Shown here: positions 35,401 to 46,828 of the stretch, one piece after another
Layout: each line of letters begins with the position of its first letter
How positions within the stretch are numbered: the stretch's first letter is position 1
Origin: Panulirus ornatus
Lineage: Eukaryota > Arthropoda > Malacostraca > Decapoda > Palinuridae
Assembly: GCF_036320965.1 (NCBI RefSeq)
Contig: NC_092249.1
Coordinates: 4,451,614 to 4,515,613, forward strand
Length of the DNA: 64,000 nt
Direction: 5' to 3'
Notes under the pieces: generated by a model
Told to the model about the DNA's origin: nothing
The model's database searches: none
Seen by the model: the letters and a program-made list of their open reading frames with translations, nothing else
Program-made: the position numbers and the translations under genes

Positions 35401-36460
35401 GGAGTGAACATATACATATATATATGTGCCAAGTTAAGAGACCGGGGGCAACACAAGTGTAAAATTCTCTCGTGTACCAAACACTAAACACATGCCCACA
35501 CAGGCAGGCATAAACTAGACTGTATTAAGTTACATAAGTTATATAAAAAAAAAAGTATAAGTGTAAAATCCTCATCTGGGTTGTATATACTCATATATGC
35601 TTCGAACGCCTTGAACCAACAGTTCAACATACATATTTAAAAGCAATAATAGAGGAATCCTGATGTTTATATACATATATATAACACACCTTACAATCAG
35701 ATGGAAAGACACATATTCTCCATTTCAAGTGAGGTAGTGGGCAACCACCCATAATACCTTGATAACATAAAGCAAACATTTTTCCAAAGTAGCATTTAAA
35801 TTTAACGCCGCCGTACAAGTTCTTTTCCCGGCAGCGCGACGCCTGGCAGCGGGGTCGGACGTGCCATATGGCGTTAATTCGGTGGTCATCATTTCCCCGC
35901 CACTTCCCACGGAACACGGTGCACTGAACCTGGTCACATAATCTAAATAATCACGCACCACTGTGTCTGTGTGTCTGGCCCGTCCGTAGAATATAAAAAG
36001 AAGTGCCACGGCCAGCGGCCATTAAGGAGAGGTGGTCAGAAACGCGAGAATAATACTGGAACACGAAGTGGCAACAGTGTCACGCATGCGCACCAAAGTA
36101 AACATATAATAGTCTCTTAAAAAAACTTCCCTTTTAACAGAGTCCATTACAGTTTTCAACGCCCGTTAGGCTCCGCGCGGGCGGCCACACGTCCCCTTCA
36201 ACTGTCCACTGTGATGTGTTACTCTCATCCAGACGCTCTCAAAAGTGAAAATAATTCTCAAATGTCATCTCGTTTTGATCTATGAACAATCGTCGCAACA
36301 TAACGGTAGTAATTATACAACACCAACGCGGAAGAAGGAGTCACTTACGTCCACAACACACGGACAAACACTATTTTCCTAAGCCTTCCACATATCGCTC
36401 TTGATTTCACCTTTTCATCGCGTGTCACGATTGCTTTCGACCTATAAACTTACAATGAGG
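35401..36460. other. Mixed-composition spacer with a GC-rich, promoter-like patch
   Basis: 35800-36350 is richer in CpG than its surroundings. It includes CGCATGCGCA at 36083-36092, resembling an NRF1-type palindrome. A 94-codon minus-strand frame (36009-35725) lies beside it. No clear exon or donor was found, so a promoter is only a possibility. Confidence 0.25.
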
Positions 36461-36461
36461 C

Positions 36462-36463
<2 letters not shown>

Positions 36464-36537
<74 letters not shown>
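36464..36537. repeat. (CT)n microsatellite
   Basis: About 37 CT units. On the minus strand it lies downstream of ribozyme repeat copy 3, where other copies have (TA)n. Confidence 0.95.
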
Positions 36538-36540
<3 letters not shown>

Positions 36541-36598
36541 GTGGAGCGTGTGATCTACTACATGCATAAATCCCACAGGAATATAAAACACGGCAAGT

Positions 36599-36639
36599 TC
36601 CCAAGTGCACTTTCGTGCAATGATCACATCATCAGGGGA
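36599..36639 (-). ncRNA. Hammerhead-like ribozyme, repeat copy 3
   Basis: On the minus strand: TCCC, CTGATGA, helix II TGTGA/TTGCA (two wobble pairs retained, loop TCA), extra C, GAAA, AGTGCACT, T, GGGA. All core bases are present, and helix II differs from copy 2 while keeping five pairs. The upstream part shares TATATCAAC with the other copies. The downstream part diverges after CGTGTTTTATATTCC, so the usual CCCCGTGGACTCA-(TA)n end is absent. Confidence 0.7.
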
Positions 36640-37439
36640 GATACAAAAAATGAGATTGACGCACAAAAAACACTCGGTTGATATACGGCATCTATACCAT
36701 CTTTCTAACATAGGTACATGGAAATTTTGAATTAGGAGAAACCACCACAAAATAAACCATTGCCAAATGCTTTCAAATCAAGCTAGATTGATTTGGGAGC
36801 AAAACAAAGCAATGCAATACAAGCTGTGGATAAATGCGAGTGGGGGTTGGTGGGTGGGTGGGTGGGTATCTATAGTTATCTGCACAATAGGGACGGTCTT
36901 CCCATAAGGACAGGAGTTGGCCAACTTCATTACCGGCTAATTAACACTATCATGCCTCCAACTTTTCGGATTAGAAAAAAAGGGAGTGTGGGAGTGTTCC
37001 AAATGCTTCGATTAAGCCCTACACACTCGGGAACCAAACTTTAGCAACTCAACCGACTCAACACAGTCCACCGGTCCTGGACGAAACACAAAACAGGTTT
37101 TCCGGACGAAACACACAAGCTTTTCCGGGAGACCAAAAGGCATTCGGCAACCCCACTGTGTGTCGGAATACACGCAAGTTCTAACTTCACCTCCTGAAGA
37201 CGATGGACGACTACGAGGAATCTAACAGATTCTTCTTTAGAGCCAGGTCGAATTACCGCTGCCCTCAGCGGAGGTGGCGATAGTCAAGCGCCATCTATTT
37301 CAACTTCGACGGTCATATGATGTCATTAATGAAGTTTTATATAATGAACAGGTTCGGTTTAAGTGTGGGCGACAAGGGTACACTACGCTGGCGAATGTTT
37401 CTGAGAGTCGTGACGCAAGGACAAGTTAGAGAGATGTTT

Positions 37440-37835
37440 GAAGCCTTGAGCACGACGGTGCAGCCCTTGAAGACGGTACGGCCCTTGAGGAAGACGGTAC
37501 GGCCCTTGAGTACGACGGTGCAGCCCTTGAGGAAGACAGTGCAGCCCTTGAGGAAGACGGTACGGCCCTTGAGTACGACGGTGCAGCCCTTGAGGAAGAC
37601 CGTGTAGCCCTTGAGGAACACGGTACGGCCTTTGAGGAAGACGGTACGGCTCTTGAGCACGACGGTGCAGCCCTTGAGGAAGACGGCACGGCCCTTGAGG
37701 AAGACGGTGCGTAACGTGAACAAGAAGGACGGCCCTTGAACGAGACGTTACGAACTCAGGAGCACCATCATACGACCCTTGGACACGACAGTGAGGCCCT
37801 TGAGCACGACTTGGTTCCTTTGTCTTTTGCCTCAT
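37440..37835 (+). repeat. 21-bp minisatellite family, locus 1
   Basis: Diverged units of the form CTTGAGGAAGACGGTACGGCC alternate with CTTGAGYACGACGGTGCAGCC. The period is 21 bp, so several frames stay open on both strands (for example 37317-37607 plus and 37723-37337 minus). These are repeat artefacts. Confidence 0.9.
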
Positions 37836-37849
37836 GTGCGACAAAGTCA

Positions 37850-37850
37850 C

Positions 37851-37909
<59 letters not shown>
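37850..37909. repeat. (CT)n microsatellite
   Basis: About 30 CT units directly after 21-bp locus 1. Confidence 0.95.
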
Positions 37910-37912
<3 letters not shown>

Positions 37913-38801
37913 CGTCTTAATAGCATCACCTCCCAGTTGAAGCAGGACGTCCCCCACTTTCAAAAGGCACCCCTCCCTATATCCTTGGATTCACGAGCCT
38001 CGTATTCAAGCCAGAGCGCCCGACTGAGGAGAGAAAACCTTTACGACGCGAAGATCCAATAACAAGTCAAACACAGGCGTGAGTTCGATCGCGTCAAGGG
38101 GAAGGAGGAGGGAAGGGAGAGTGGGTGTGAGTGAGAGGAGGAGGAGGAGGAGGAGGAGGAGTGAACCGACCCCCCGCCGAAGAGATGCGAAGAAAGGCGG
38201 GAGACATGTATCCATAAGGCATGACTCCATGCCAAAACGAATGGTCTACTTGCTCCTCCAAACAAACGCACACACACACACCCCTCCTCACCCCCGCCGC
38301 CAGCCCACTCCAAGAGCCTTCGAAGCGAGGGTCCCAAATCTGAATGCAAGATGTGTTTGACCTATTTCCCGGGCATATATCAAAGAGACACGGAGAGTCC
38401 AAAAGCCTTATATTGGCCTCTTGAGATCGACACTGGGGGGGGGGGGGGGTGCTACGGCTTGGCCTTTGACCCCGAACCCTTGCGGAAAAGGCCAGAAAGT
38501 CAAAGGCCATTCTGTCGTACCTTGAGGGTCGTTCCGTCGCAACTTGGGGGGGGGGGGTCGTGCTGTCGTGCTAAGAGGTCGTACTTACGCGCAGGAGGAG
38601 GAGGTGGTCGTTTACAGCCAGGAACTTCAGTTTACACAGAGAAGTATTCTACATCACCAAACACCGCGTCAGGCACGGTTTAACCCCCATCGCACGATGC
38701 TCTATGACCGTTCGAGATGAACGACCGATGAATGCAAATCAGAAAACGAGGCAAGACGAAATGACTCACACACGTAACAATGGCGCGTCCGTCAGGGCCT
38801 C

Positions 38802-38836
<35 letters not shown>

Positions 38837-39280
38837 TGAGTGTGACAAGCCAACCTGACTAAACCCGCCACAGCCAACGATTCTCTACGACACATTTACC
38901 GAATGACCGAATTCAAGCAACGCCAACTCACTCCAACACCCCACCTCCCACTCCCCAGCTGAATATTACAAAATCCAAGACTTTTTTTCCCAAAAACTCT
39001 CTTTTTTTTTTCAACATTAAGCCACCCGTCATTTGTGCTGCTCAAGCGCACACACACAACGGTCAATCTGGTGTCCAAACAAAAATAGTTCTACCTCCAT
39101 CTATCAAAATCCTGTGAAAGGTGTGCTGTGCCCCTCACCGTGACGCAGTTGTGAGCAACGGCGAGATCTTGACCACTCTATTTCTTCCCTCCACACGAGG
39201 AGGTCGCCTTCTGCGTGAGGACCCGACACCTCGAATTTAGAGAGAAGAATTTGTTCTAATCTTTATTTCCGGAGCAAAAT
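37910..39280. other. Low-complexity spacer, no gene recognised
   Basis: Contains a (GGA)n run (about 38134-38161), G runs near 38437-38448 and 38546-38556, and a (GT)n tract at 38804-38834. Open frames on both strands here lack domains and reflect GC-rich simple sequence. Confidence 0.5.
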
Positions 39281-39284
39281 GGTA

Positions 39285-39640
39285 TATCCTTCCAGATCCT
39301 GCCGGATAGAAGGTTTGTGTATACACAAGGCTCTAGCATCCTTCCGCATCCTACAGCGAAGTTGCCTACAGGATTTAGGATCCTCTCATACCCCTGTCTG
39401 TTGTATATAGGATCTAGGATCCTCTTATATCCTGCCTTGAAGAGTATATACAGGCTCTAGGATCCTCCATATCCTGCCCGTTGTATACAGGGCCTAGGAT
39501 CCTCCCATATCCTGCCCTGGAGGGTATATACAGGTCCTAGGATCCTGCCATATCCTGCCCTGGAGGGTATATACAGGTCCTAGGATCCTGCCCTGATGCC
39601 GTATATGGGCTGTGGATTCCTTCCATGCCCTGCCGCAAGG
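39285..39640. repeat. 43-bp minisatellite with palindromic AGGATCCT
   Basis: Degenerate units containing CTAGGATCCTnCCATATCCTG and a GTATATACAGG segment. CCTAGG recurs at 39493, 39536 and 39579, a 43-bp period in the best-preserved part; outer units are more diverged. Confidence 0.8.
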
Positions 39641-39771
39641 AAACTGCACACATGTCCTTGAGGATCCTTGCACATCCTACCAGGACGAAGCTGTCCGCTG
39701 GCCTCAACGACCCTCCCGTATCCTGCTGGGGAGGTGGAGGAGGAGGAAGAAGTAGTCGGCCAGGGAGGCTG

Positions 39772-39820
39772 TGGAGGGAGGGAGGGAGGGAGGGAGGGAG
39801 GGAGTGAGGGAGGGAGTAGC
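39772..39820. repeat. (GGGA)n microsatellite
   Basis: About 12 GGGA-like units inside a GC-rich spacer. Confidence 0.9.
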
Positions 39821-40009
39821 CGACCAGGGCGCCCTCCAAATACGGATTCCGACGCGTGGGGATCGACTCGGCTCAGGGAAGGATCATCCCCTTATCCTGG
39901 GTCTGTCTGGTGAGGCGCTGAGGCAGGATTGATAGGCTGGCCCTGAAGTAGAGGATAAACACAGTGTATGGCTATATCGCACCGGCACGACACCTCGCTC
40001 TCCTCCACC

Positions 40010-40375
40010 ACCGCCACCACCGCTACCTACCCCCTCCTCAACCTCCCTCCCCGCTACATACCCCCTCCTCAACCTCCCTCCCCGCTACCTACCCCCTCCT
40101 CAACCTCAACTCCTCCCGCTACCAACCCCCTCCTCTTCCTCAACCTCCCTCCCCGCTACCTGCCTCCTCTTCAACCTCCACCCCCGCTACCTACCCCCTC
40201 CTCAACCTCCCTCCGCGCCACCTACCCCCTCCTCAACCTCCCTCCCCGCTACCTACCCCCTCCTCAACCTCCCTCCCCGCTACCTACCCCCTCCTCAACC
40301 TCCCCCCCCGCTACCTACCCCCTCCTCAACCTCCCTCCCCGCTACCTACCCCCTCTTCAACCTCCCTCCCCGCAA
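40010..40375. repeat. 31-bp C-rich minisatellite
   Basis: Units with CTCAACCTCCCTCCCCGCTA then CCTACCCCCTC, period 31 bp (CTCAACCTC at 40201 and 40232), about 11 copies. The last unit runs directly into the 20-bp array at GCAAGCC, with no spacer. Confidence 0.95.
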
Positions 40376-43300
40376 GCCTTGGGAGCCAATTGCAAGCCTT
40401 GGGAGTTACTTGCAAGCCTTGGGAGTTAATTGCAAGCCTTGGGAGTTAATTGCAAGCCTTGGGAGCCAATTGCAAGCCTTGGGAGTTACTTGCAAGCCTT
40501 GGGAGCCAATTGCAAGCCTTGGGAGTTACTTGCAAGCCTTGGGAGCCAATTGCAAGCCTTGGGAGCCAATTGCAAGCCTTGGGAGCCAATTGCAAGCCTT
40601 GGGAGCCAATTGCAAGCCTTGGGAGTTACTTGCAAGCCTTGGGAGCCAATTGCAAGCCTTGGGAGTTAATTTCAAGCCTTGGGAGTTAATTGCAAGCCTT
40701 GGGAGCCAATTGCAAGCCTTGGGAGTTAATTGCAAGCCTTGGGAGCCAATTGCAAGCCTTGGGAGTTACTTGCAAGCCTTGGGAGTTACTTGCAAGCCTT
40801 GGGAGTTACTTGCAAGCCTTGGGAGCCAATTGCAAGCCTTGGGAGTTACTTGCAAGCCTTGGGAGTTACTTGCAAGCCTTGGGAGCCAATTGCAAGCCTT
40901 GGGAGTTACTTGCAAGCCTTGGGAGTTACTTGCAAGCCTTGGGAGTTACTTGCAAGCCTTGGGAGTTACTTGCAAGCCTTGGGAGTTACTTGCAAGCCTT
41001 GGGAGTTACTTGCAAGCCTTGGGAGTCAATTGCAAGCCTTGGGAGCCAATTGCAAGCCTTGGGAGTTAATTGCAAGCCTTGGGAGCCAATTGCAAGCCTT
41101 GGGAGCCAATTGCAAGCCTTGGGAGTTAATTGCAAGCCTTGGGAGTTAATTGCAAGCCTTGGGAGCCAATTGCAAGCCTTGGGAGTTACTTGCAAGCCTT
41201 GGGAGTTAATTGCAAGCCTTGGGAGCCAATTGCAAGCCTTGGGAGCCAATTGCAAGCCTTGGGAGCCAATTGCAAGCCTTGGGAGCCAATTGCAAGCCTT
41301 GGGAGTTAATTGCAAGCCTTGGGAGCCAATTGCAAGCCTTGGGAGCCAATTGCAAGCCTTGGGAGCCAATTGCAAGCCTTGGAGTTAATTGCAAGCCTTG
41401 GGAGCCAATTGCAAGCCTTGGGAGTTAATTTCAAGCCTTGGGAGTTAATTTCAAGCCTTGGGAGTTAATTTCAAGCCTTGGGAGTTAATTGCAAGCCTTG
41501 GGAGCCAATTGCAAGCCTTGGGAGTTAATTGCAAGCCTTGGGAGCCAATTGCAAGCCTTGGGAGTTACTTGCAAGCCTTGGGAGCCAATTGCAAGCCTTG
41601 GGAGTTACTTGCAAGCCTTGGGAGTTACTTGCAAGCCTTGGGAGTTACTTGCAAGCCTTGGGAGTTACTTGCAAGCCTTGGGAGCCAATTGCAAGCCTTG
41701 GGAGCCAATTGCAAGCCTTGGGAGCCAATTGCAAGCCTTGGGAGCCAATTGCAAGCCTTGGGAGTTACTTGCAAGCCTTGGGAGCCAATTGCAAGCCTTG
41801 GGAGTTACTTGCAAGCCTTGGGAGTTACTTGCAAGCCTTGGGAGCCAATTGCAAGCCTTGGGAGTTACTTGCAAGCCTTGGGAGTTAATTTCAAGCCTTG
41901 GGAGTTACTTGCAAGCCTTGGGAGCCAATTGCAAGCCTTGGGAGCCAATTGCAAGCCTTGGGAGTTAATTTCAAGCCTTGGGAGTTACTTGCAAGCCTTG
42001 GGAGTTACTTGCAAGCCTTGGGAGCCAATTGCAAGCCTTGGGAGCCAATTGCAAGCCTTGGGAGTCAATTGCAAGCCTTGGGAGTCAATTGCAAGCCTTG
42101 GGAGTTACTTGCAAGCCTTGGGAGTTAATTGCAAGCCTTGGGAGTTACTTGCAAGCCTTGGGAGCCAATTGCAAGCCTTGGGAGTTACTTGCAAGCCTTG
42201 GGAGTTACTTGCAAGCCTTGGGAGCCAATTGCAAGCCTTGGGAGCCAATTGCAAGCCTTGGGAGTTACTTGCAAGCCTTGGGAGCCAATTGCAAGCCTTG
42301 GGAGCCAATTGCAAGCCTTGGGAGCCAATTGCAAGCCTTGGGAGCCAATTGCAAGCCTTGGGAGCCAATTGCAAGCCTTGGAGTTAATTGCAAGCCTTGG
42401 GAGCCAATTGCAAGCCTTGGGAGTTACTTGCAAGCCTTGGGAGTTAATTTCAAGCCTTGGGAGTTACTTGCAAGCCTTGGGAGCCAATTGCAAGCCTTGG
42501 GAGTTAATTTCAAGCCTTGGGAGTTAATTGCAAGCCTTGGGAGTTAATTGCAAGCCTTGGGAGTTACTTGCAAGCCTTGGGAGCCAATTGCAAGCCTTGG
42601 AGTTAATTGCAAGCCTTGGGAGTTACTTGCAAGCCTTGGGAGTTACTTGCAAGCCTTGGGAGCCAATTGCAAGCCTTGGGAGCCAATTGCAAGCCTTGGG
42701 AGCCAATTGCAAGCCTTGGGAGTTAATTTCAAGCCTTGGGAGTTAATTTCAAGCCTTGGGAGTTAATTTCAAGCCTTGGGAGTTAATTTCAAGCCTTGGG
42801 AGTTAATTTCAAGCCTTGGGAGTTACTTGCAAGCCTTGGGAGTTAATTTCAAGCCTTGGGAGTTAATTTCAAGCCTTGGGAGTTACTTGCAAGCCTTGGG
42901 AGTTAATTTCAAGCCTTGGGAGTTAATTTCAAGCCTTGGGAGTTAATTTCAAGCCTTGGGAGTTAATTGCAAGCCTTGGGAGTCAATTGCAAGCCTTGGG
43001 AGTTAATTGCAAGCCTTGGGAGTTAATTGCAAGCCTTGGGAGTCAATTGCTAGCCTTGGCACTCAACTACAAGCCTTGGGAGTTACTTGCAAGCCTTGGG
43101 AGTTACTTGCAAGCCTTGGGAGTTAATTTCAAGCCTTGGGAGTTAATTTCAAGCCTTGGGAGTTACTTGCAAGCCTTGGGAGTTAATTGCAAGCCTTGGG
43201 AGCCAATTGCAAGCCTTGGGAGTTAATTGCAAGCCTTGGGAGCCAATTGCAAGCCTTGGGAGTTAATTGCAAGCCTTGGGAGCCAATTGCAAGCCTTGGG

Positions 43301-44185
43301 AGCCAATTGCAAGCCTTGGGAGCCAATTGCAAGCCTTGGGAGTTAATTGCAAGCCTTGGGAGCCAATTGCAAGCCTTGGGAGTTACTTGCAAGCCTTGGG
43401 AGCCAATTGCAAGCCTTGGGAGCCAATTGCAAGCCTTGGGAGTTAATTTCAAGCCTTGGGAGTTAATTGCAAGCCTTGGGAGTTACTTGCAAGCCTTGGG
43501 AGTTACTTGCAAGCCTTGGGAGCCAATTGCAAGCCTTGGGAGTTAATTGCAAGCCTTGGGAGCCAATTGCAAGCCTTGGGAGTTAATTTCAAGCCTTGGG
43601 AGTTACTTGCAAGCCTTGGGAGTTACTTGCAAGCCTTGGGAGTTACTTGCAAGCCTTGGGAGTTAATTGCAAGCCTTGGGAGCCAATTGCAAGCCTTGGG
43701 AGTCAATTGCTAGCCTTGGCACTCAACTACAAGCCTTGGGAGTTACTTGCAAGCCTTGGGAGTTACTTGCAAGCCTTGGGAGTTAATTTCAAGCCTTGGG
43801 AGTTAATTTCAAGCCTTGGGAGTTACTTGCAAGCCTTGGGAGCCAATTGCAAGCCTTGGGAGTTAATTTCAAGCCTTGGGAGTTAATTTCAAGCCTTGGG
43901 AGTTACTTGCAACCCTTGGGAGTTAATTGAAAGCCTTGGGACCCAATTGCAACCCTTGGGGATTAAGCAAGCCTTGGGAGCCAATTGCAAGCCTTGGGAG
44001 CCAATTGCAAGCCTTGGGAGTTAATTGCAAGCCTTGGGAGTTAATTGCAAGCCTTGGGAGTCAATTGCAAGCCTTGGGAGTTAATTGCAAGCCTTGGGAG
44101 TTAATTGCAAGCCTTGGGAGTTAATTGCAAGCCTTGGGAGTTAATTGCAAGCCTTGGGAGTCAATTGCAAGGCGTGGGAGTCAAT
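40376..44185. repeat. 20-bp satellite, about 190 copies
   Basis: Unit CAAGCCTTGGGAG followed by a variable 7-mer such as CCAATTG, TTACTTG, TTAATTG, TTAATTT or TCAATTG. The framework is nearly invariant and variation sits in those few positions. Three 19-bp units lacking one G occur at about 41381, 42380 and 42599. A rare variant pair (GCTAGCCTTGGCACTCAACT) occurs at about 43050 and again 660 bp later with matching neighbours, so blocks have been duplicated inside the array. Three units make 60 bp, which explains the many long frames on both strands; none is a gene. Degeneration begins near 43910. Confidence 0.98.
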
Positions 44186-44770
44186 CCATGGTCATTCCTT
44201 TTAGCAACAACAAGTCATGGTTTCCCACGGGGGGGGAGGGAAAGTCGCCCGACCAATTCTGTTTTTTAGAAATCGCGTGCGACGCCGGAGTGAAAGTTTT
44301 TTTTTGTCGGATCGTGACGTGCGACATGGGGGGGACCCTTGGCTGGCTTCTGAGTTCGAGTGGCAGAGCGGGGTGAGTTCGTGAGACATTTGAGCGTCAA
44401 GACTCAAAAAGGCGAGGCGCTTTCTCGCCCAGATATTCCTCTCTCTTTCTTTTTTTTTTCCCCAATGCGTAAAATGACCCCCCCCCCCCCACACCACCAA
44501 GGCGACGCGACAGATGACGTGTCGTTCGTCCGTCCGTCCGTCCGCGACGATGCGTCGTCCAGCCTCGCCACGAGCGACCAGCGACGACCAATACACCACG
44601 ACAGAGTCTGGCGATAGACGGAGGGAGTTCGCGTGGGAGCGCGTGGGAGTGACGCGCCCCCATTACGTGGGTGATGGATTGCCCCCTCCCGTTTCTAGGG
44701 GGGGGGGCCCTCCCTCGACCCCCTGGGTGGCTGGGGTTCGACCCTGTCGTGTACATGTTTGGGTGGGTTG
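44186..44770. other. GC-rich spacer with homopolymer runs, no gene recognised
   Basis: Contains runs of G (44230, 44700), T (44452) and C (44481) and a short CGTC repeat (44526-44545). Frames on both strands lack domains. Confidence 0.4.
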
Positions 44771-44772
44771 GT

Positions 44773-45135
44773 CTCTTGAGCACGACGGTATGACCCTTGA
44801 GCACGACGGTACGACTCTTGAGCAGGACGGTGCGACCCTTGAGCACGACGGTACGACTCTTGAGCACGACGGTACGACCCTTGAGCACGACGGTATGACC
44901 CTTGAGCACGACGGGACGACCCTTGAGCACGACGGTACGACCCTTGAGCACGACGGTTGGAGCCATGAGCACGACGGTACGACTCTTCAGCACGACGATA
45001 CGACTCTTCAGCACGACGGTACGACCCTTGAGCACAACAGTACGACCCTTGAGCACGACGGCACGACCCTTGAGCACGACGGTATGACCCTTGAGCACGA
45101 CGGTGCGACCCTTGAGCACGACCGTACGACCCTTG
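44773..45135 (+). repeat. 21-bp minisatellite family, locus 2
   Basis: About 17 units close to CTTGAGCACGACGGTACGACC. Frames of 230 codons (plus) and 268 codons (minus) cover it because 21 is divisible by 3. The array is followed within 30 bp by a perfect AGGTCA direct repeat. Confidence 0.95.
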
Positions 45136-45162
45136 GTTATAACGGCCCGACCCGTAAGGGCC

Positions 45163-45175
45163 AGGTCAAAGGTCA
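45163..45175 (+). promoter_or_regulatory. Perfect DR1 nuclear-receptor-type motif
   Basis: AGGTCAAAGGTCA is two identical AGGTCA half-sites spaced by one base, the DR1 form bound by RXR/HNF4-type receptors. No gene start is nearby. Similar motifs follow other 21-bp loci, so this is more likely part of a repeat unit than a gene promoter. Confidence 0.35.
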
Positions 45176-45264
45176 TGACAATCATTACGTCGTGCTCATA
45201 CATTGAATATCAACATAACCAACATCTATGTAGTTTACTGCGATCTTGACCGCCAATTGTGAAA

Positions 45265-45500
45265 TAAAATTTTAAGTGTTTGGACGTGAAGTAATAATTT
45301 TCAAATCTAAAAAAAAAATGCAACGGTCTGGAAATTTTAAGTTTTTAGATATGAAGTAATAGTTTTTAAGTTTAAAACATACGACGGTCGGCAAATTATA
45401 AGTTTTTGGATATAAAGTAATAGTTTTTAAGTTTAAAACATACCACGGTCGGTAAATCTTAATTTTTTTTGGATATGAAGTGATAGTTTTTGAATTCAAA
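45265..45500. repeat. About 61-bp AT-rich tandem repeat, 3.5 copies
   Basis: Units contain AAGTTTTTRGATATGAAGTA, TAGTTTTTAAGTTTAAAACA and a YACGGTCGGYAAAT block. The CGGTCGG part hints at a link with the neighbouring 21-bp family but is too short to prove it. Confidence 0.8.
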
Positions 45501-45834
45501 GTCTTTAGTGTTGAAATATAACGACAAAAGGCATTTCAGTGATAGCCTGGGGTGTGTGGGGGATACACTAAAGAGGGTGTAGGGGATACACTAAAGAGGG
45601 TGTGGGGGAGAGGCAAGTGTAGAGCCCACAGTGGGTGCAATAAATAAAGGGGGAAGGGAAGGTGGGGTGAGGGGGTGGTGACAGATGGGCCCCCAGAGAG
45701 CTCTTGGCCCGTTAGGAAATGGGGGGAGAATGGAAACAATAAGTGCGGCAGAGACCATATATTTTGGGTCATTATTTCATATAAATATCGTGAAGGGGGC
45801 GTGGAAGAGGGGGAGGAGGGGGGCGCGTTGGAGC

Positions 45835-45835
<1 letters not shown>

Positions 45836-45894
<59 letters not shown>
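45836..45894. repeat. (GT)n microsatellite with one interruption
   Basis: About 29 GT units with a single GC at 45862; followed by a short (GGA)n run at 45899-45914. Confidence 0.95.
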
Positions 45895-45895
<1 letters not shown>

Positions 45896-46001
45896 CGGAG
45901 GAGGAGGAGGAGGAGCAGATGGTCCTACCCAAGTGCGAGGTGACGAGCGAGTAATGGAGTACCTCACCCACGCCACTATATGACTTGGCCCACGCCTTCT
46001 G

Positions 46002-46070
<69 letters not shown>

Positions 46071-46092
46071 ACACACACACACACACACACAC
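46002..46092. repeat. Compound (CT)n(CA)n microsatellite
   Basis: About 33 CT units pass directly into about 12 CA units. Confidence 0.95.
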
Positions 46093-46224
46093 GACAAAGC
46101 GGCGGGTAATCAACATAGTAATTAACGCTTTGGGTCTATGCTTAGGAACCCTTCTTGCCCTTGTTCGTTACCGACCGTAATTGCTCAGATGAAAATCAAA
46201 CGGAGAGGGAGGGGAGGGGGGGGG

Positions 46225-46292
46225 CGATTAGGAGGAGGAGGAGGAGGAGGAGGAGGAGGACGAGGACGACGAGGAGGAGGAGGAGGAGGAGG
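46225..46292. repeat. (GGA)n microsatellite
   Basis: Interrupted GGA/CGA trinucleotide run of about 65 bp. The poly-Gly frame over it is not a gene. Confidence 0.9.
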
Positions 46293-46828
46293 GAGCCACT
46301 TCTCTGCAGTCACCAATAGCACACACACCCCACACTCCCCCACATTCCCCTTCCCTTCCCCCGTCGCCCCACACGCACAGTGTGGGGCTTTATCTTTTTA
46401 CAAAGCACTGTGGGTAACTGTGCACAAACCGGTTTGGGTAACCGGTTGGGCTACCTGGGGAGGGGGGGGGGTAGGGGGTTTCAGACCCAGCGTCTGCCAG
46501 GTAAGTGAGTGGACGACACGTACCATACGTCACGTGCATGTAAAGCCCAGAATTTCCCCCCATTCCCAAGAATTTAAGTCACCCAAATTCCAGACGAGAG
46601 AGTTTACTGATGGCTCGAATTTAGGGGAGAATGTGTCTCTACTCTCCCTCCCTCCCCTGGGGGAAATGGAGAACATCCCTCCCCCGTGGTAGGTTGCAGG
46701 GTTATGTGCCATAAAGTCCTCCAGAATTTCCAACGTGTACGCCTTTGACACCATCCATGTCGCCTCGAGGGCAATTACGTTGGAAAGTTAAAGACATATT
46801 TGCATCACGGTGTTGTTTCAAGGCTTAA

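Noticed and set aside
40376..43886. Many long open frames (up to 309 codons) on both strands with repeated QALGVNCKPWE-type peptides
   Set aside because: They come from the 20-bp satellite, where three units equal 60 bp and no stop arises in several frames at once. No start context, no splice sites, and both strands are equally open.
40376..44185. CRISPR array
   Set aside because: Short direct repeats with variable parts look superficially similar, but the variable part is only a few bases drawn from five words, there are no spacers, and the genome is eukaryotic.
44397..45206. Frames of 230 and 268 codons on opposite strands with LEHDGTT and RTVVLKG repeats
   Set aside because: Translation of the 21-bp minisatellite. 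The period is divisible by 3, so openness is automatic; the same peptides appear at all loci of the family.
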